The notes under the pieces are model-generated. The model saw only the letters and a program-made list of their open reading frames with translations. It was not told the origin of the DNA and did no database searches. A stretch of 64,000 nucleotides of DNA. Origin: Streptomyces scabiei 87.22 (lineage in GTDB: Bacteria > Actinomycetota > Actinomycetes > Streptomycetales > Streptomycetaceae). The first letter of the stretch is position 1; the number at the start of each line of letters is the position of its first letter. The position numbers and the translations under genes are program-made. Positions 23,262 through 34,800 of the stretch are shown here, piece after piece. The stretch is taken from NCBI RefSeq assembly GCF_000091305.1, contig NC_013929.1:6138001-6202000 (forward strand). The letters are read 5' to 3'.

Positions 23262-24425
23262 TCACGCCAGGGCGCGCACCAGCGGCTCCCGCAGTTCCGG
23301 TGCGTCGACCCGCTCGACGCGCACGTCCGTGCAGTCCACCCAGGTCGCCGCCTCGAGAAGGGCCTGGGCCACGGCCGGGACCGCCTTCGGGCCGTCGAGG
23401 GTGACCTGCTTGGCGACCAGGGTGCGGCCGTCGCGGGCGGGGTCGACACGGCCGACGAGCCGGCCGCCGGACAGGACAGGCATCGCGAAGTAGCCGTGGA
23501 CCCGCTTCTGTTTGGGGACGTAGGCCTCCAGGCGGTGGGTGAAGCCGAAGATGCGCTCCGTGCGGGCCCGTTCCCAGATCAGGGAGTCGAACGGGGACAG
23601 GAGCGTGGTGCGGTGGCGGCCGCGCGGAGGCGTGGCGAGCGCCACCGGGTCGGCCCAGGCCGGCTTGGCCCAGCCCGCCACCGTCACCGGGACCAGGCCC
23701 GAGTCGGCGACCACCGCGTCGAACTGCTCGCCCTTGAGGCGGTGGTAGTCCGCGATGTCCGCGCGGGTGCCGACGCCCAGGGCCTCACCGGCCAGCCGGA
23801 CCAGGCGGCGTACACACTCCGTGTCGTCCAGCTCGTCATGGAGGAGGTGGCCGGGGATCGCGCGCTCGGCGAGGTCGTACACCCGCTTCCAGCCGCGGCG
23901 CTCAACACAGACCACCTCGCCGTGCATCAGGGCGCGTTCGACGGCGACCTTCTCCCCGGACCAGTCCCACCACTCGCTGGTGCGCTTCGCGCCGCCCAGC
24001 TCCGTGGCCGTGAGGGGGCCCTCGTCGCGGAGCTGCTTGACGACCCGCTCGTAGGCGCCGTCGGGGAGTTGGTGGTTCCACTGGGGGCGGGAGCGGTAGG
24101 CCCGGCGGCGGAAGGCGAAGTGGGGCCACTCCTCGATGGGGAGGATGCAGGCGGCGTGGGACCAGTACTCGAATGCGTGCGTGTCCGTCCAGTAGGCGCG
24201 GTCGACGGCGGTGCGGCCCACGGCGCCGAGGCGGGCGTACGGGATGAGTTCGTGGGACCGGGCGAGGACCGAGATGGTGTCGAGCTGGACCGCGCCCAGG
24301 TGTCGCAGCACGCCCCGGACGCCGGACCTGCGGTCCGGGGCGCCGAGGAAGCCCTGCGCCCGGAGGGCGATCCGGCGGGCCTCGTCTGCGGAGAGTTCGG
24401 TGCTGGGGCGCGGAAGGGAGGTCAT
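23262..24425 (-). CDS. YcaQ/AlkX-family crosslink DNA glycosylase (winged-helix protein)
   Basis: 387 residues from ATG 24425 (MTSLPRPSTELSADEARR), preceded by a purine-poor but acceptable region. Upstream open frame is the shadow of the neighbouring gene. The protein is a tandem winged-helix family member. The catalytic QxD motif of YcaQ-type glycosylases is present as Q47-L-D49 in LGAVQLDTISVL, followed by RSHELIPYAR. E. coli YcaQ unhooks interstrand crosslinks and excises alkylated purines. The family also includes self-resistance enzymes next to genotoxin clusters, but no such cluster is seen here. Confidence 0.88.
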   Translation of the reverse strand: MTSLPRPSTELSADEARRIALRAQGFLGAPDRRSGVRGVLRHLGAVQLDTISVLARSHELIPYARLGAVGRTAVDRAYWTDTHAFEYWSHAACILPIEEWPHFAFRRRAYRSRPQWNHQLPDGAYERVVKQLRDEGPLTATELGGAKRTSEWWDWSGEKVAVERALMHGEVVCVERRGWKRVYDLAERAIPGHLLHDELDDTECVRRLVRLAGEALGVGTRADIADYHRLKGEQFDAVVADSGLVPVTVAGWAKPAWADPVALATPPRGRHRTTLLSPFDSLIWERARTERIFGFTHRLEAYVPKQKRVHGYFAMPVLSGGRLVGRVDPARDGRTLVAKQVTLDGPKAVPAVAQALLEAATWVDCTDVRVERVDAPELREPLVRALA

Positions 24426-24476
24426 GCTCCGCAGGGTAGGGGAGGGCACTGACAGGCGGGGCCGGGCCGGGGGGCC

Positions 24477-24518
24477 GGGCCACCGCCCCGGGCCGGCGCC
24501 CGTCCGGGGCGGTGGCCC
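24477..24518 (-). terminator. Hairpin after the GNAT gene
   Basis: A 14-bp perfect stem (24477-24490 with 24505-24518, GGGCCACCGCCCCG and its complement) with 14-base loop, 19 bases past the acetyltransferase stop and before the YcaQ start on the same strand. It would separate the two transcripts. Confidence 0.55.
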
Positions 24519-24537
24519 GGACGGCACGGTGGCGGGG

Positions 24538-25107
24538 TCAGGGCCGCGCCGGCACGTACGGCGTCGCGGACGGCAGGCCCAGGTCCGAGGGGAGCAGGGA
24601 GGCCAGCCAGCAGTCGCGGCGGACCCCGTGGTTGTCGAGGCCGGACCTGAGGGTGCCCTCGAGGACGAAGCCGGTGCGTTCGGCCACCGCGCGGGAGGCG
24701 GCGTTGCCCACCTCGGCGCGCCATTCGAGGCGGTCGAGGGCGAGCGAGGCGAAGGCCCAGTGGGCGGCGGCGCGGGCGGCCTCGGTGACGTAGCCGTGGC
24801 GGCGGTGCTCCCTGGTGGCCCAGAAGCCGATCTCGCCGGTGCCGGGCAGGCGCATGGTGATGCCGAGCATCCCCGCCAGTTCCCCGGCGGGCAGGAAGAG
24901 GCCGAAGGTGAACATCGAGGCGTCGGCCCAGCCCTCGGGAACGGACCGCTCGACGAAACCCTCGGCGTGCTCACGCAGATACGGCGAGGGGATCGTGGTC
25001 CAGCGCTGGATGTCCGGGTCCTGGGCGGCCGCGTACACCGTGGCGGTGTCGCGCCGGTCCACGGTGCGCAGCAGCAGGCGCTCGGTGGTCAGGGTGACGG
25101 GTTCCAT
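24538..25107 (-). CDS. GNAT family N-acetyltransferase (RimJ/RimL type)
   Basis: 189 residues from ATG 25107 (MEPVTLTTERLLLRTVD). The N-terminal LxTERLLLR word, the central LGITMRLPGTGEIGFW strand and the ATREHRRHGYVTEAARA acetyl-CoA loop are typical of the RimJ/RimL branch that acetylates N-termini or small molecules. The substrate cannot be predicted. The open frame upstream of 25107 is low-complexity and not conserved-looking. Confidence 0.88.
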   Translation of the reverse strand: MEPVTLTTERLLLRTVDRRDTATVYAAAQDPDIQRWTTIPSPYLREHAEGFVERSVPEGWADASMFTFGLFLPAGELAGMLGITMRLPGTGEIGFWATREHRRHGYVTEAARAAAHWAFASLALDRLEWRAEVGNAASRAVAERTGFVLEGTLRSGLDNHGVRRDCWLASLLPSDLGLPSATPYVPARP

Positions 25108-25424
25108 CGGGCGATTCTGCTCGGTGGAACCCGCGGGCGCCATCCCGTTTGCCGGCCGGTCCGTCCGAGGCCGTCGCGGGGGTGCCGGTGACCGGCGCGG
25201 AGGCGCGGCGCGTGAGGGAACGGTCACGATGTGCGCATTTGGTGGGCGGAACGCGGCACCATCAGCGGCGCCCGCCCGTTGTCCTGGTGAGCTGTCACCG
25301 CCAGACCTCCCGGCACGGCGGGGTCCTCGCTTACGATGGCCGTTGCTCAAGCTGTGATTGAAGACTGTCAACTGTCATTGAAACCGACCCTCCCCAGGCC
25401 CGACCGGCAAGGAGACAAACCCCC
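25108..25424 (+). other. Intergenic region between the divergent GNAT and secA genes
   Basis: 317 bases. It must carry promoters in both directions. The AAGGAGA ribosome-binding site of secA lies at 25409-25415. I find no hexamer pair good enough to call a promoter and no repeat. Confidence 0.5.
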
Positions 25425-28271
<2,847 letters not shown>

Positions 28272-28333
28272 GGGCGCGCCGCACGACACCGCCGCGCCCG
28301 GCGCGGCGGTGGGACGCGGGCCGTGAGGCTGTG

Positions 28334-28363
28334 AGGGCCGGGCACCTTCGGGTGCCCGGCCCT
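28334..28363. terminator. Terminator between convergent secA and Rv3235-family genes
   Basis: A 13-bp perfect stem AGGGCCGGGCACC (28334-28346) with 28351-28363, and a UUCG tetraloop. It is placed between two convergent genes and could serve both. Confidence 0.78.
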
Positions 28364-28385
28364 TCGCGCGTCGTGGCGCCGCCGT

Positions 28386-28931
28386 TCAGTCCTCGTCGTC
28401 CGGGCGGGGGAGCCTCGGACCGCCGAGTTCCACCGCCGTGCAGCGCCAGCGGTGGTCGGGACCGTGTTCCAGGCGGAAGGCCATGGCGCGGAGGCGGTCG
28501 CCGGCGCCGATGCGGGCGAAGACCTCCAGGGCGCCGGGGCCGGCCACGTAGTAGCCGATGTCGCGGACCACGGGGTCGGCGCCGCGGGGCAGGCACAGGG
28601 TGCCGTGCTCGGTCAGCCGGGCCAGTTCGTCGTAGGCCCGCCCGGCGGTGTGGCGCAGCATGCTGTGGACCGGCCGCCGGCCGCTGAGCACGGCGAGGAG
28701 GAGGTCGGCGAAGCGGTCGGTGGGGCGGGGGTGCGGGGTGTGCCCGGCGGTCGTGGGGGCGGTGCGGGGCGGGGGCTGGACCGCGGGCGCCGCGGTCGTG
28801 GAGCGGTGTGCCGACGGGCGGCCCTCTCCCGGGGCCGTACGGGCCGGGGTACGGCCCGGGCGGCGGGTGTCGTGGCGGACGGGCGGGCGGGTGCCGGGGG
28901 TGCGCCTGGTCCTGGTCATGACCTTGTTCAT
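28386..28931 (-). CDS. Rv3235 family protein
   Basis: 181 residues from ATG 28931; the Met at residue 5 is an alternative start. The first 70 residues are disordered and rich in Arg, Pro and Thr. The C-terminal half (DRFADLLLAVLSGRRPVHSML ... RWRCTAVELG) matches the Rv3235 family, an actinobacterial protein of unknown function that is regularly found beside secA. Soluble, no signal peptide. It is convergent with secA. Confidence 0.85.
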   Translation of the reverse strand: MNKVMTRTRRTPGTRPPVRHDTRRPGRTPARTAPGEGRPSAHRSTTAAPAVQPPPRTAPTTAGHTPHPRPTDRFADLLLAVLSGRRPVHSMLRHTAGRAYDELARLTEHGTLCLPRGADPVVRDIGYYVAGPGALEVFARIGAGDRLRAMAFRLEHGPDHRWRCTAVELGGPRLPRPDDED

Positions 28932-29319
28932 CGGAAATCCCCGTTCGTGGGTGAGGCTGCCGGGTACCAGTCGGTAACTTGGCGATGGGGATCTTGTACG
29001 AGGCCGGAGGGGACCGTCGCAAGGAGGCGTGGGCCATTGCCGGGGGTCGGGCGAGGTTCACCTATCAGGGTGACGGTGAGGGGGTCGGGGCCCGGCGGGG
29101 CGCGGGCGTACCGGGTGAGACGACGGGCCCGGGGTGGACGCGTCCGGGGCGCCGGGCGGGCGCTCGAAAGGGGACGCCCGCACGTATCCTGAAGGGCCTC
29201 CGGAGGCTTCGCGGGGCCTTCGCGGCGGGACCCGGGACGCAGCGCGCGAACGGACCGCCCGGACGCACCGCCGGCCGCTCCGGAACGCTCCGAGATCACG
29301 ACTACGAAAGCGGCCTGCC
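28932..29319. other. Divergent intergenic region, Rv3235 family / DUF6912
   Basis: 388 bases without a supported gene. A TATCCT hexamer at 29184-29189 could be a -10 box for the rightward gene but has no good -35 partner. Open frames crossing this stretch are low-complexity and unsupported. Confidence 0.4.
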
Positions 29320-29835
29320 ATGCGCGTCTACGTCCCCCTGACCCTCCCCGGGCTCGCCGAGGCGTACAAGACGGGTGAGCTGGGGGAGGGGGCGTTCGTC
29401 GCGTACGCCGTCACCCCGGCCCTGCGGGAGTGGTACCTGTCCGACGACATCGAGGAGCTGGAGTACGCCGCGCTGAACCGGGCGGCGCACGCCTCGCTGC
29501 GGCTGCTGGCCGTGGACCCGGGGGCCGTGCGGCGCAGGGTCGTCGTGGCGGTGGACGTGGCCGACCGGGACGCGGTGGCCGATCCCGACCGGGGCCTCGA
29601 TCCGGCGGCGCTCGGGGAGGTGCGGGTGGCCGGGCCCGTGCCGCTGGGCAAGGCGGCGGCCGTGCACGTCGACTCGGCGGAGGCCGAGGAGGAGGTGGGG
29701 GAGGCCGCGGACGCGCTGGGGGCGGCGGATCAGGGGGACGACGACGCGCAGTTCATCGTGGACGGGGCGGACGACCACGAGCTGCTCTGGTACGCGACCC
29801 AGGAGATCCCGAACCTCGTGGGGCTCGGTGGCTGA
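29320..29835 (+). CDS. DUF6912 family protein
   Basis: 171 residues from ATG 29320 (MRVYVPLTLPGLAEAYKTGEL). A small soluble protein found widely in actinobacteria, of unknown function. The N-terminal third is alpha/beta with a Pro-rich start, the C-terminal third is acidic (EAEEEVGEAADAL) and ends with HELLWYATQEIPNL. The HAD gene follows 93 bases later on the same strand. Confidence 0.82.
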   Translation: MRVYVPLTLPGLAEAYKTGELGEGAFVAYAVTPALREWYLSDDIEELEYAALNRAAHASLRLLAVDPGAVRRRVVVAVDVADRDAVADPDRGLDPAALGEVRVAGPVPLGKAAAVHVDSAEAEEEVGEAADALGAADQGDDDAQFIVDGADDHELLWYATQEIPNLVGLGG

Positions 29836-29928
29836 TCCGGCCGGAGCCTGCGGTGCCGCCGCGCCCGCCCGGGCCGCCGCCGGGGGTGGTGGGAATGCGT
29901 TGTCGGTGGTGAGGGGTAGTTTTCCTGT

Positions 29929-30597
29929 ATGGGGATGAACGGAGCCGGGGCGCACATCGTCTGGGACTGGAACGGGACCTTGTTGAACGACAACGAGGCG
30001 ATCATCGGGGCGACGAACGCGGCGTTCGCGGAGCTGGGGATCGAGCCGATCACGCTGGAGCGGTACCGGGAGCTGTACTGCGTCCCGGTGCCGAAGTTCT
30101 ACGAGCGGTTGATCGGGCGGCTGCCCTCGGACGAGGAGTGGGAGGCCATGGACGTGGTCTTCCACCGGTACTACGCCGAGCACCGGGTGGCCTGCGGGCT
30201 GACCGACGGTGTGCCGGGGCTGCTCACCGAGTGGGTCTCCGGCGGGCGCAGCCAGTCGATCCTCAGCATGTACGTGCACGAGGAACTGGTCCCGCTGGTC
30301 CGGGGCTTCGGGATCGAGCCGCACTTCGTCCGGGTCGACGGGCGCACCGGCCCCTCCGGGGGCAGCAAGGCCGAGCACATGGTCCGGCATCTGCGCAGTC
30401 TTGTGGGCGTGGAGCCGCGACGGACCGTCGTGATCGGGGACGCCGCCGACGACGCCGTGGCCGCCCGGCACGTGGGAGCGCAGGCCGTGCTCTACACGGG
30501 CGGCTCCCACAGCAGGGCCAGCCTGGAGTGGGTCGGGGTGCCCGTCGTGGACACCCTGGAGGAGGCCGTCGCCGAGGCCGGGCGGCTGGCCGCGTAA
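29929..30597 (+). CDS. HAD-superfamily hydrolase with Asn in motif I
   Basis: 222 residues from ATG 29929, with GAGGGGTAG upstream. Motif I reads VWDWNGTLLND: D13 is the nucleophile, but the usual second Asp of DxDGT is N15. Motif III/IV appears as VVIGDAADDAVAAR near residue 168. The helical cap lies between, as in phosphoglycolate-phosphatase-like enzymes. The Asn variant is known in some HAD proteins, so phosphatase activity is uncertain. Cytoplasmic; probably co-transcribed with the DUF6912 gene. Confidence 0.87.
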   Translation: MGMNGAGAHIVWDWNGTLLNDNEAIIGATNAAFAELGIEPITLERYRELYCVPVPKFYERLIGRLPSDEEWEAMDVVFHRYYAEHRVACGLTDGVPGLLTEWVSGGRSQSILSMYVHEELVPLVRGFGIEPHFVRVDGRTGPSGGSKAEHMVRHLRSLVGVEPRRTVVIGDAADDAVAARHVGAQAVLYTGGSHSRASLEWVGVPVVDTLEEAVAEAGRLAA

Positions 30598-30635
30598 CCC
30601 GGCCGTCGCGGTCCGCGCTGCCGAGGCGCTCCCGG

Positions 30636-31202
30636 CTAGGTCACCGGCGCCTTCGCCCGCAGCACTGTCAGGAACTCGCGCATCCAGCCGGAGTGGTCCG
30701 GCCAGGCGCGGGCGGAGACGAGTGTGCCGTCGACGACCGTCTCGGCGTCCTGGAAGGTCGCGCCGGCGGCCTGCATGTCGAGTTCGAGGGCCGGGTAGGC
30801 GGTGACGCGGCGGCCCGAGAGGGCGTCCACGGCGGCGGTCAGCAGCGGGCCGTGGCAGATCTGGGCGACCGGTTTGTCGGTGTCGAAGAAGGACTTGAGG
30901 ATCTTGCGCAGCTCGGGGTCGTTGCGCAGGTACTCCGGGGCCCGGCCGCCGGGCACGACGACGGCGGCGTACTGGCCGGGGTCGACCTCGGAGAAGGCCA
31001 GGTCTGCGGGCCAGGAGTAGCCGGGCTTCTCGGTGTAGGTGTCGTAGCCCGGCTCGAAGTCGTGCACGACGAACCGGAGCTTCTTGCGGCTGGGGGCCGC
31101 GATATGGACCTCGTACCCCTCCTCGCGGAGGCGCTGGTAGGGGTACAGGACCTCCAGCGACTCCGCCGCGTCGCCGGTCACGATCAGGATCTTGGCCGTC
31201 AT
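30636..31202 (-). CDS. DJ-1/PfpI family protein
   Basis: 188 residues from ATG 31202. A flavodoxin-like fold with the nucleophile-elbow cysteine C116 in VAQICHGPLL and the VVVPGGRAPEYLRND segment at 81-95. Members act as proteases, deglycases or stress chaperones; activity cannot be deduced from the sequence. It is convergent with the HAD gene and divergent from the glutamate dehydrogenase. Confidence 0.9.
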   Translation of the reverse strand: MTAKILIVTGDAAESLEVLYPYQRLREEGYEVHIAAPSRKKLRFVVHDFEPGYDTYTEKPGYSWPADLAFSEVDPGQYAAVVVPGGRAPEYLRNDPELRKILKSFFDTDKPVAQICHGPLLTAAVDALSGRRVTAYPALELDMQAAGATFQDAETVVDGTLVSARAWPDHSGWMREFLTVLRAKAPVT

Positions 31203-31809
31203 GGTGGGGCTCCCCTCGATGCCGCCCTCGATGCCGCAGGGCTTCCTTCGTCAGGCTATGGCCTCCTGGGCAACGTGCATCCGGGGTGCGGATCTGCCAA
31301 GGGGGTGGGCGGAATCCCGGCCCCGGCGAAAGCGCGTATAGGCTCGGTTGCGCGGAGGTAAGCTCAAAAGTGCGCGAGGGGTACTGTGCAGAACGTCAAA
31401 GTTCCACCCCCTGTTTTGTACACATACGGCTCATGACGTGCCCCCCGTCCGGAGGGATAGCCTTGTGGCGTGATCAGCGCGATAGTTCGCGGGGACGTCG
31501 TCGTCCCTGCCCTGCGCCCGGTGAGCACGGACGACATCCGTGTCCGGGCGGCGGTCGCTGGTCCTCGCGGGCGGGAGGGAGCCACCAGGGCTCCCGGGAC
31601 GCCGGGTACCCCCACGGACGGCACGCCGCCGAGAGCAGCGTCACATCCCCGTCGGGCACCGAGAATGGCTGATTTCCCCCCGCTCGTCTCGCCCTGCGGC
31701 ATAGCGTCGAACCAGACCGGACACCCCGTGTCGTGGTGGCGCGTCGGAGGGCACGAGTTCGTACTTCCTTCTACGTCACGCAACGGCGCGCGACAGGAGC
31801 CAGAGGACA
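31203..31809 (+). other. 607-bp upstream region of the NAD-glutamate dehydrogenase gene
   Basis: It separates the divergent DJ-1 and gdh genes. A TAGCCT hexamer (31458-31463) lies seven bases before a GTG at 31470 that opens a 133-codon frame running into gdh. That frame is Pro/Arg/Gly-rich and looks non-coding. A long regulatory leader for gdh is likely. No hairpin or repeat strong enough to name was found. Confidence 0.45.
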
Positions 31810-34800
31810 ATGCAGACCAAGCTGGACGAAGCCAAGGCCGAGCTGCTCGAACGGGCCGCCCGGGTAGCTGAGAACAGCCCGGTCGGGGGGTATCTACCGA
31901 CTGGGACGACGAGCGAGAGTACGTCCGGCATCCCGGACCACGAGACCGTGCTCGCGTTCCTCCAGCGCTACTACCTGCACACCGCCCCGGAGGACCTCGG
32001 CGGCCGTGACCCGGTCGACGTCTTCGGAGCCGCGCACTCCCACTACCGGCTGGCCGAGAACCGCCCCCAGGGCACGGCCAACGTACGGGTGCACACCCCG
32101 ACCGTCGAGGAGAACGGCTGGACGTGCAGCCACTCCGTGGTCGAGGTCGTCACCGACGACATGCCCTTCCTCGTCGACTCCGTGACCAACGAGCTGTCAC
32201 GGCAGGGGCGCGGCATCCATGTCGTCATCCACCCCCAGGTCGTCGTACGGCGGGACGTCACCGGCAAGCTCGTCGAGCTGGTCATCGAGCCGGCCGCCGT
32301 CGCCGCGGCCGCCGCGGCGGTGGCCGCCGGTGAGACGCTGCCGCACGACGCGCACATCGAGTCCTGGATCCACGTCGAGATCGACCGCGAGACCGACCGG
32401 GCGGACCTCAAGCAGATCAACAACGATCTGGTGCGCGTCCTGTCCGACGTCCGCGAGGCCGTCGAGGACTGGGAGAAGATGCGGGACGCGGCGGTCCGGA
32501 TCGCCGACGGGCTGACCGCCGAGCCGACCGCCGACGACCTGCGCGAACAGGAGGTGGAGGAGGCCCGCGAGCTGCTGCGCTGGCTCGCCGACGACCACTT
32601 CACCTTCCTGGGGTTCCGGGAGTACGAGCTGCGCGAGGACGACTCGCTCGCCGCCGTCGCCGGCACCGGCCTCGGCATCCTGCGCTCCGACCCGCACCAC
32701 TCGGGGGAGGACCAGCACCCCGTCAGCCCCTCCTTCGAGCGGCTGCCCGCCGACGCCCGCGCCAAGGCCCGTGAGCACAAGCTCCTCGTCCTGACGAAGG
32801 CCAACAGCCGGGCCACCGTCCACCGCCCGTCCTACCTCGACTACGTGGGCGTGAAGAAGTTCGACGCCGAGGGCAACGTGATCGGCGAGCGGCGCTTCCT
32901 CGGCCTGTTCTCCTCGGCCGCCTACACCGAGTCCGTGCGCCGGGTGCCCGTCGTCCGCCGCAAGGTCGAGGACGTCCTGCGCGGCGCCGGGTTCTCGCCC
33001 AACAGCCACGACGGGCGCGACCTCCTGCAGATCCTGGAGACCTACCCGCGCGACGAGCTGTTCCAGACCTCGGCCGACGAGCTGCGGTCCATCGTCACCT
33101 CCGTGCTCTACCTCCAGGAACGCCGGCGACTGCGGCTCTACCTCCGCCAGGACGAGTACGGGCGCTACTACTCCGCCCTCGTCTACCTCCCCCGCGACCG
33201 CTACACCACCGGCGTACGCCTCAGGATCATCGACATCCTGAAGGAGGAACTGGGCGGCATCAGCGTCGACTTCACCGCCTGGAACACCGAGTCGATCCTC
33301 TCCCGGCTGCACTTCGTGGTCCGCGTCGAGCCCGGCACCGAACTGCCGCACCTCAGCGACGCCGACAAGGAACGCCTGGAGGCCAAGCTCGTCGAGGCCG
33401 CCCGGTCCTGGTCGGACGGGTTCGCCGAGGCGCTCAACGCCGAGGTCGGCGAGGAGCGCGCCGCCGAGATGCTCCGCAAGTACGGCCACGCCGTCCCCGA
33501 GGGGTACAAGGCCGACCACAACCCCCGCTCCGCCGTCGCCGACCTCGTCCGCCTCGAAGCGCTCGACCAGGACGAGGACTTCGAGCTGAGCCTGTACGAG
33601 CCGGTGGGTGCCGCGCCCGACGAGCGCCGGTTCAAGATCTACCGCAAGGGCGGCTCGGTCTCCCTCTCCGCGGTGCTGCCCGTCCTGAACCGCATCGGCG
33701 TCGAGGTCATCGACGAGCGGCCCTACGAGCTGCGCTGCGCGGACCGGACGACCGCGTGGATCTACGACTTCGGGCTGCGGATGCCGAGGCAGCAGACCGG
33801 CAGCGCCGACTACGCCGGGGACGACGCCCGGGAACGGGTGCAGGAGGCCTTCGCCGCCACCTGGACCGGACAGGCGGAGAACGACGGGTTCAACGCGCTC
33901 GTGCTGAGCGCGGGCCTCACCTGGCGGCAGGCCATGGTGCTGCGCGCGTACGCCAAGTACCTGCGGCAGGCCGGATCCACCTTCAGCCAGGACTACATGG
34001 AGGACACCCTCCGCAACAACGTCCACACCACCCGGTTGCTCGTGTCGCTGTTCGAGGCGCGGATGTCACCGGACCGGCAGCGGGCCGGCCGGGAGATCGT
34101 CGACGCGCTCCTCGAAGAGGTCGACGCGGCGCTCGACCAGGTGGCGAGCCTCGACGAGGACCGCATCCTGCGGTCGTTCCTCACCGTCATCAAGGCGACG
34201 CTGCGCACCAACTTCTTCCAGGAGGCGGCCGGCGGCAAGCCGCACGACTACGTCTCCATGAAGTTCGACCCGCAGGCCATCCCCGACCTGCCGGCGCCGC
34301 GACCGGCGTTCGAGATCTGGGTGTACTCGCCGCGCGTCGAGGGCGTGCACCTCAGGTTCGGGAAGGTCGCCCGCGGCGGGCTGCGCTGGTCGGACCGGCG
34401 GGAGGACTTCCGCACCGAGATCCTGGGCCTGGTCAAGGCGCAGATGGTCAAGAACACCGTCATCGTGCCCGTCGGCGCCAAGGGCGGCTTCGTCGCCAAG
34501 CAGCTCCCGGACCCGTCGGTGGACCGGGACGCGTGGCTCGCCGAGGGCATCCGCAGCTACAAGACCTTCATCTCCGCGCTGCTCGACATCACCGACAACA
34601 TGGTGGCCGGCGAGGTCACGCCGCCCGCCGACGTCGTCCGCCACGACGAGGACGACACCTACCTGGTCGTCGCCGCCGACAAGGGCACCGCGACCTTCTC
34701 CGACATCGCCAACCAGGTCGCCGAGAGCTACAACTTCTGGCTCGGGGACGCCTTCGCGTCCGGCGGCTCGGCCGGCTACGACCACAAGGGCATGGGCATC

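Noticed and set aside
31470..31871. A 133-codon frame overlapping the start of glutamate dehydrogenase
   Set aside because: It has a possible -10 box, but the translation is Pro/Arg/Gly-rich and it runs out of frame into a conserved gene.
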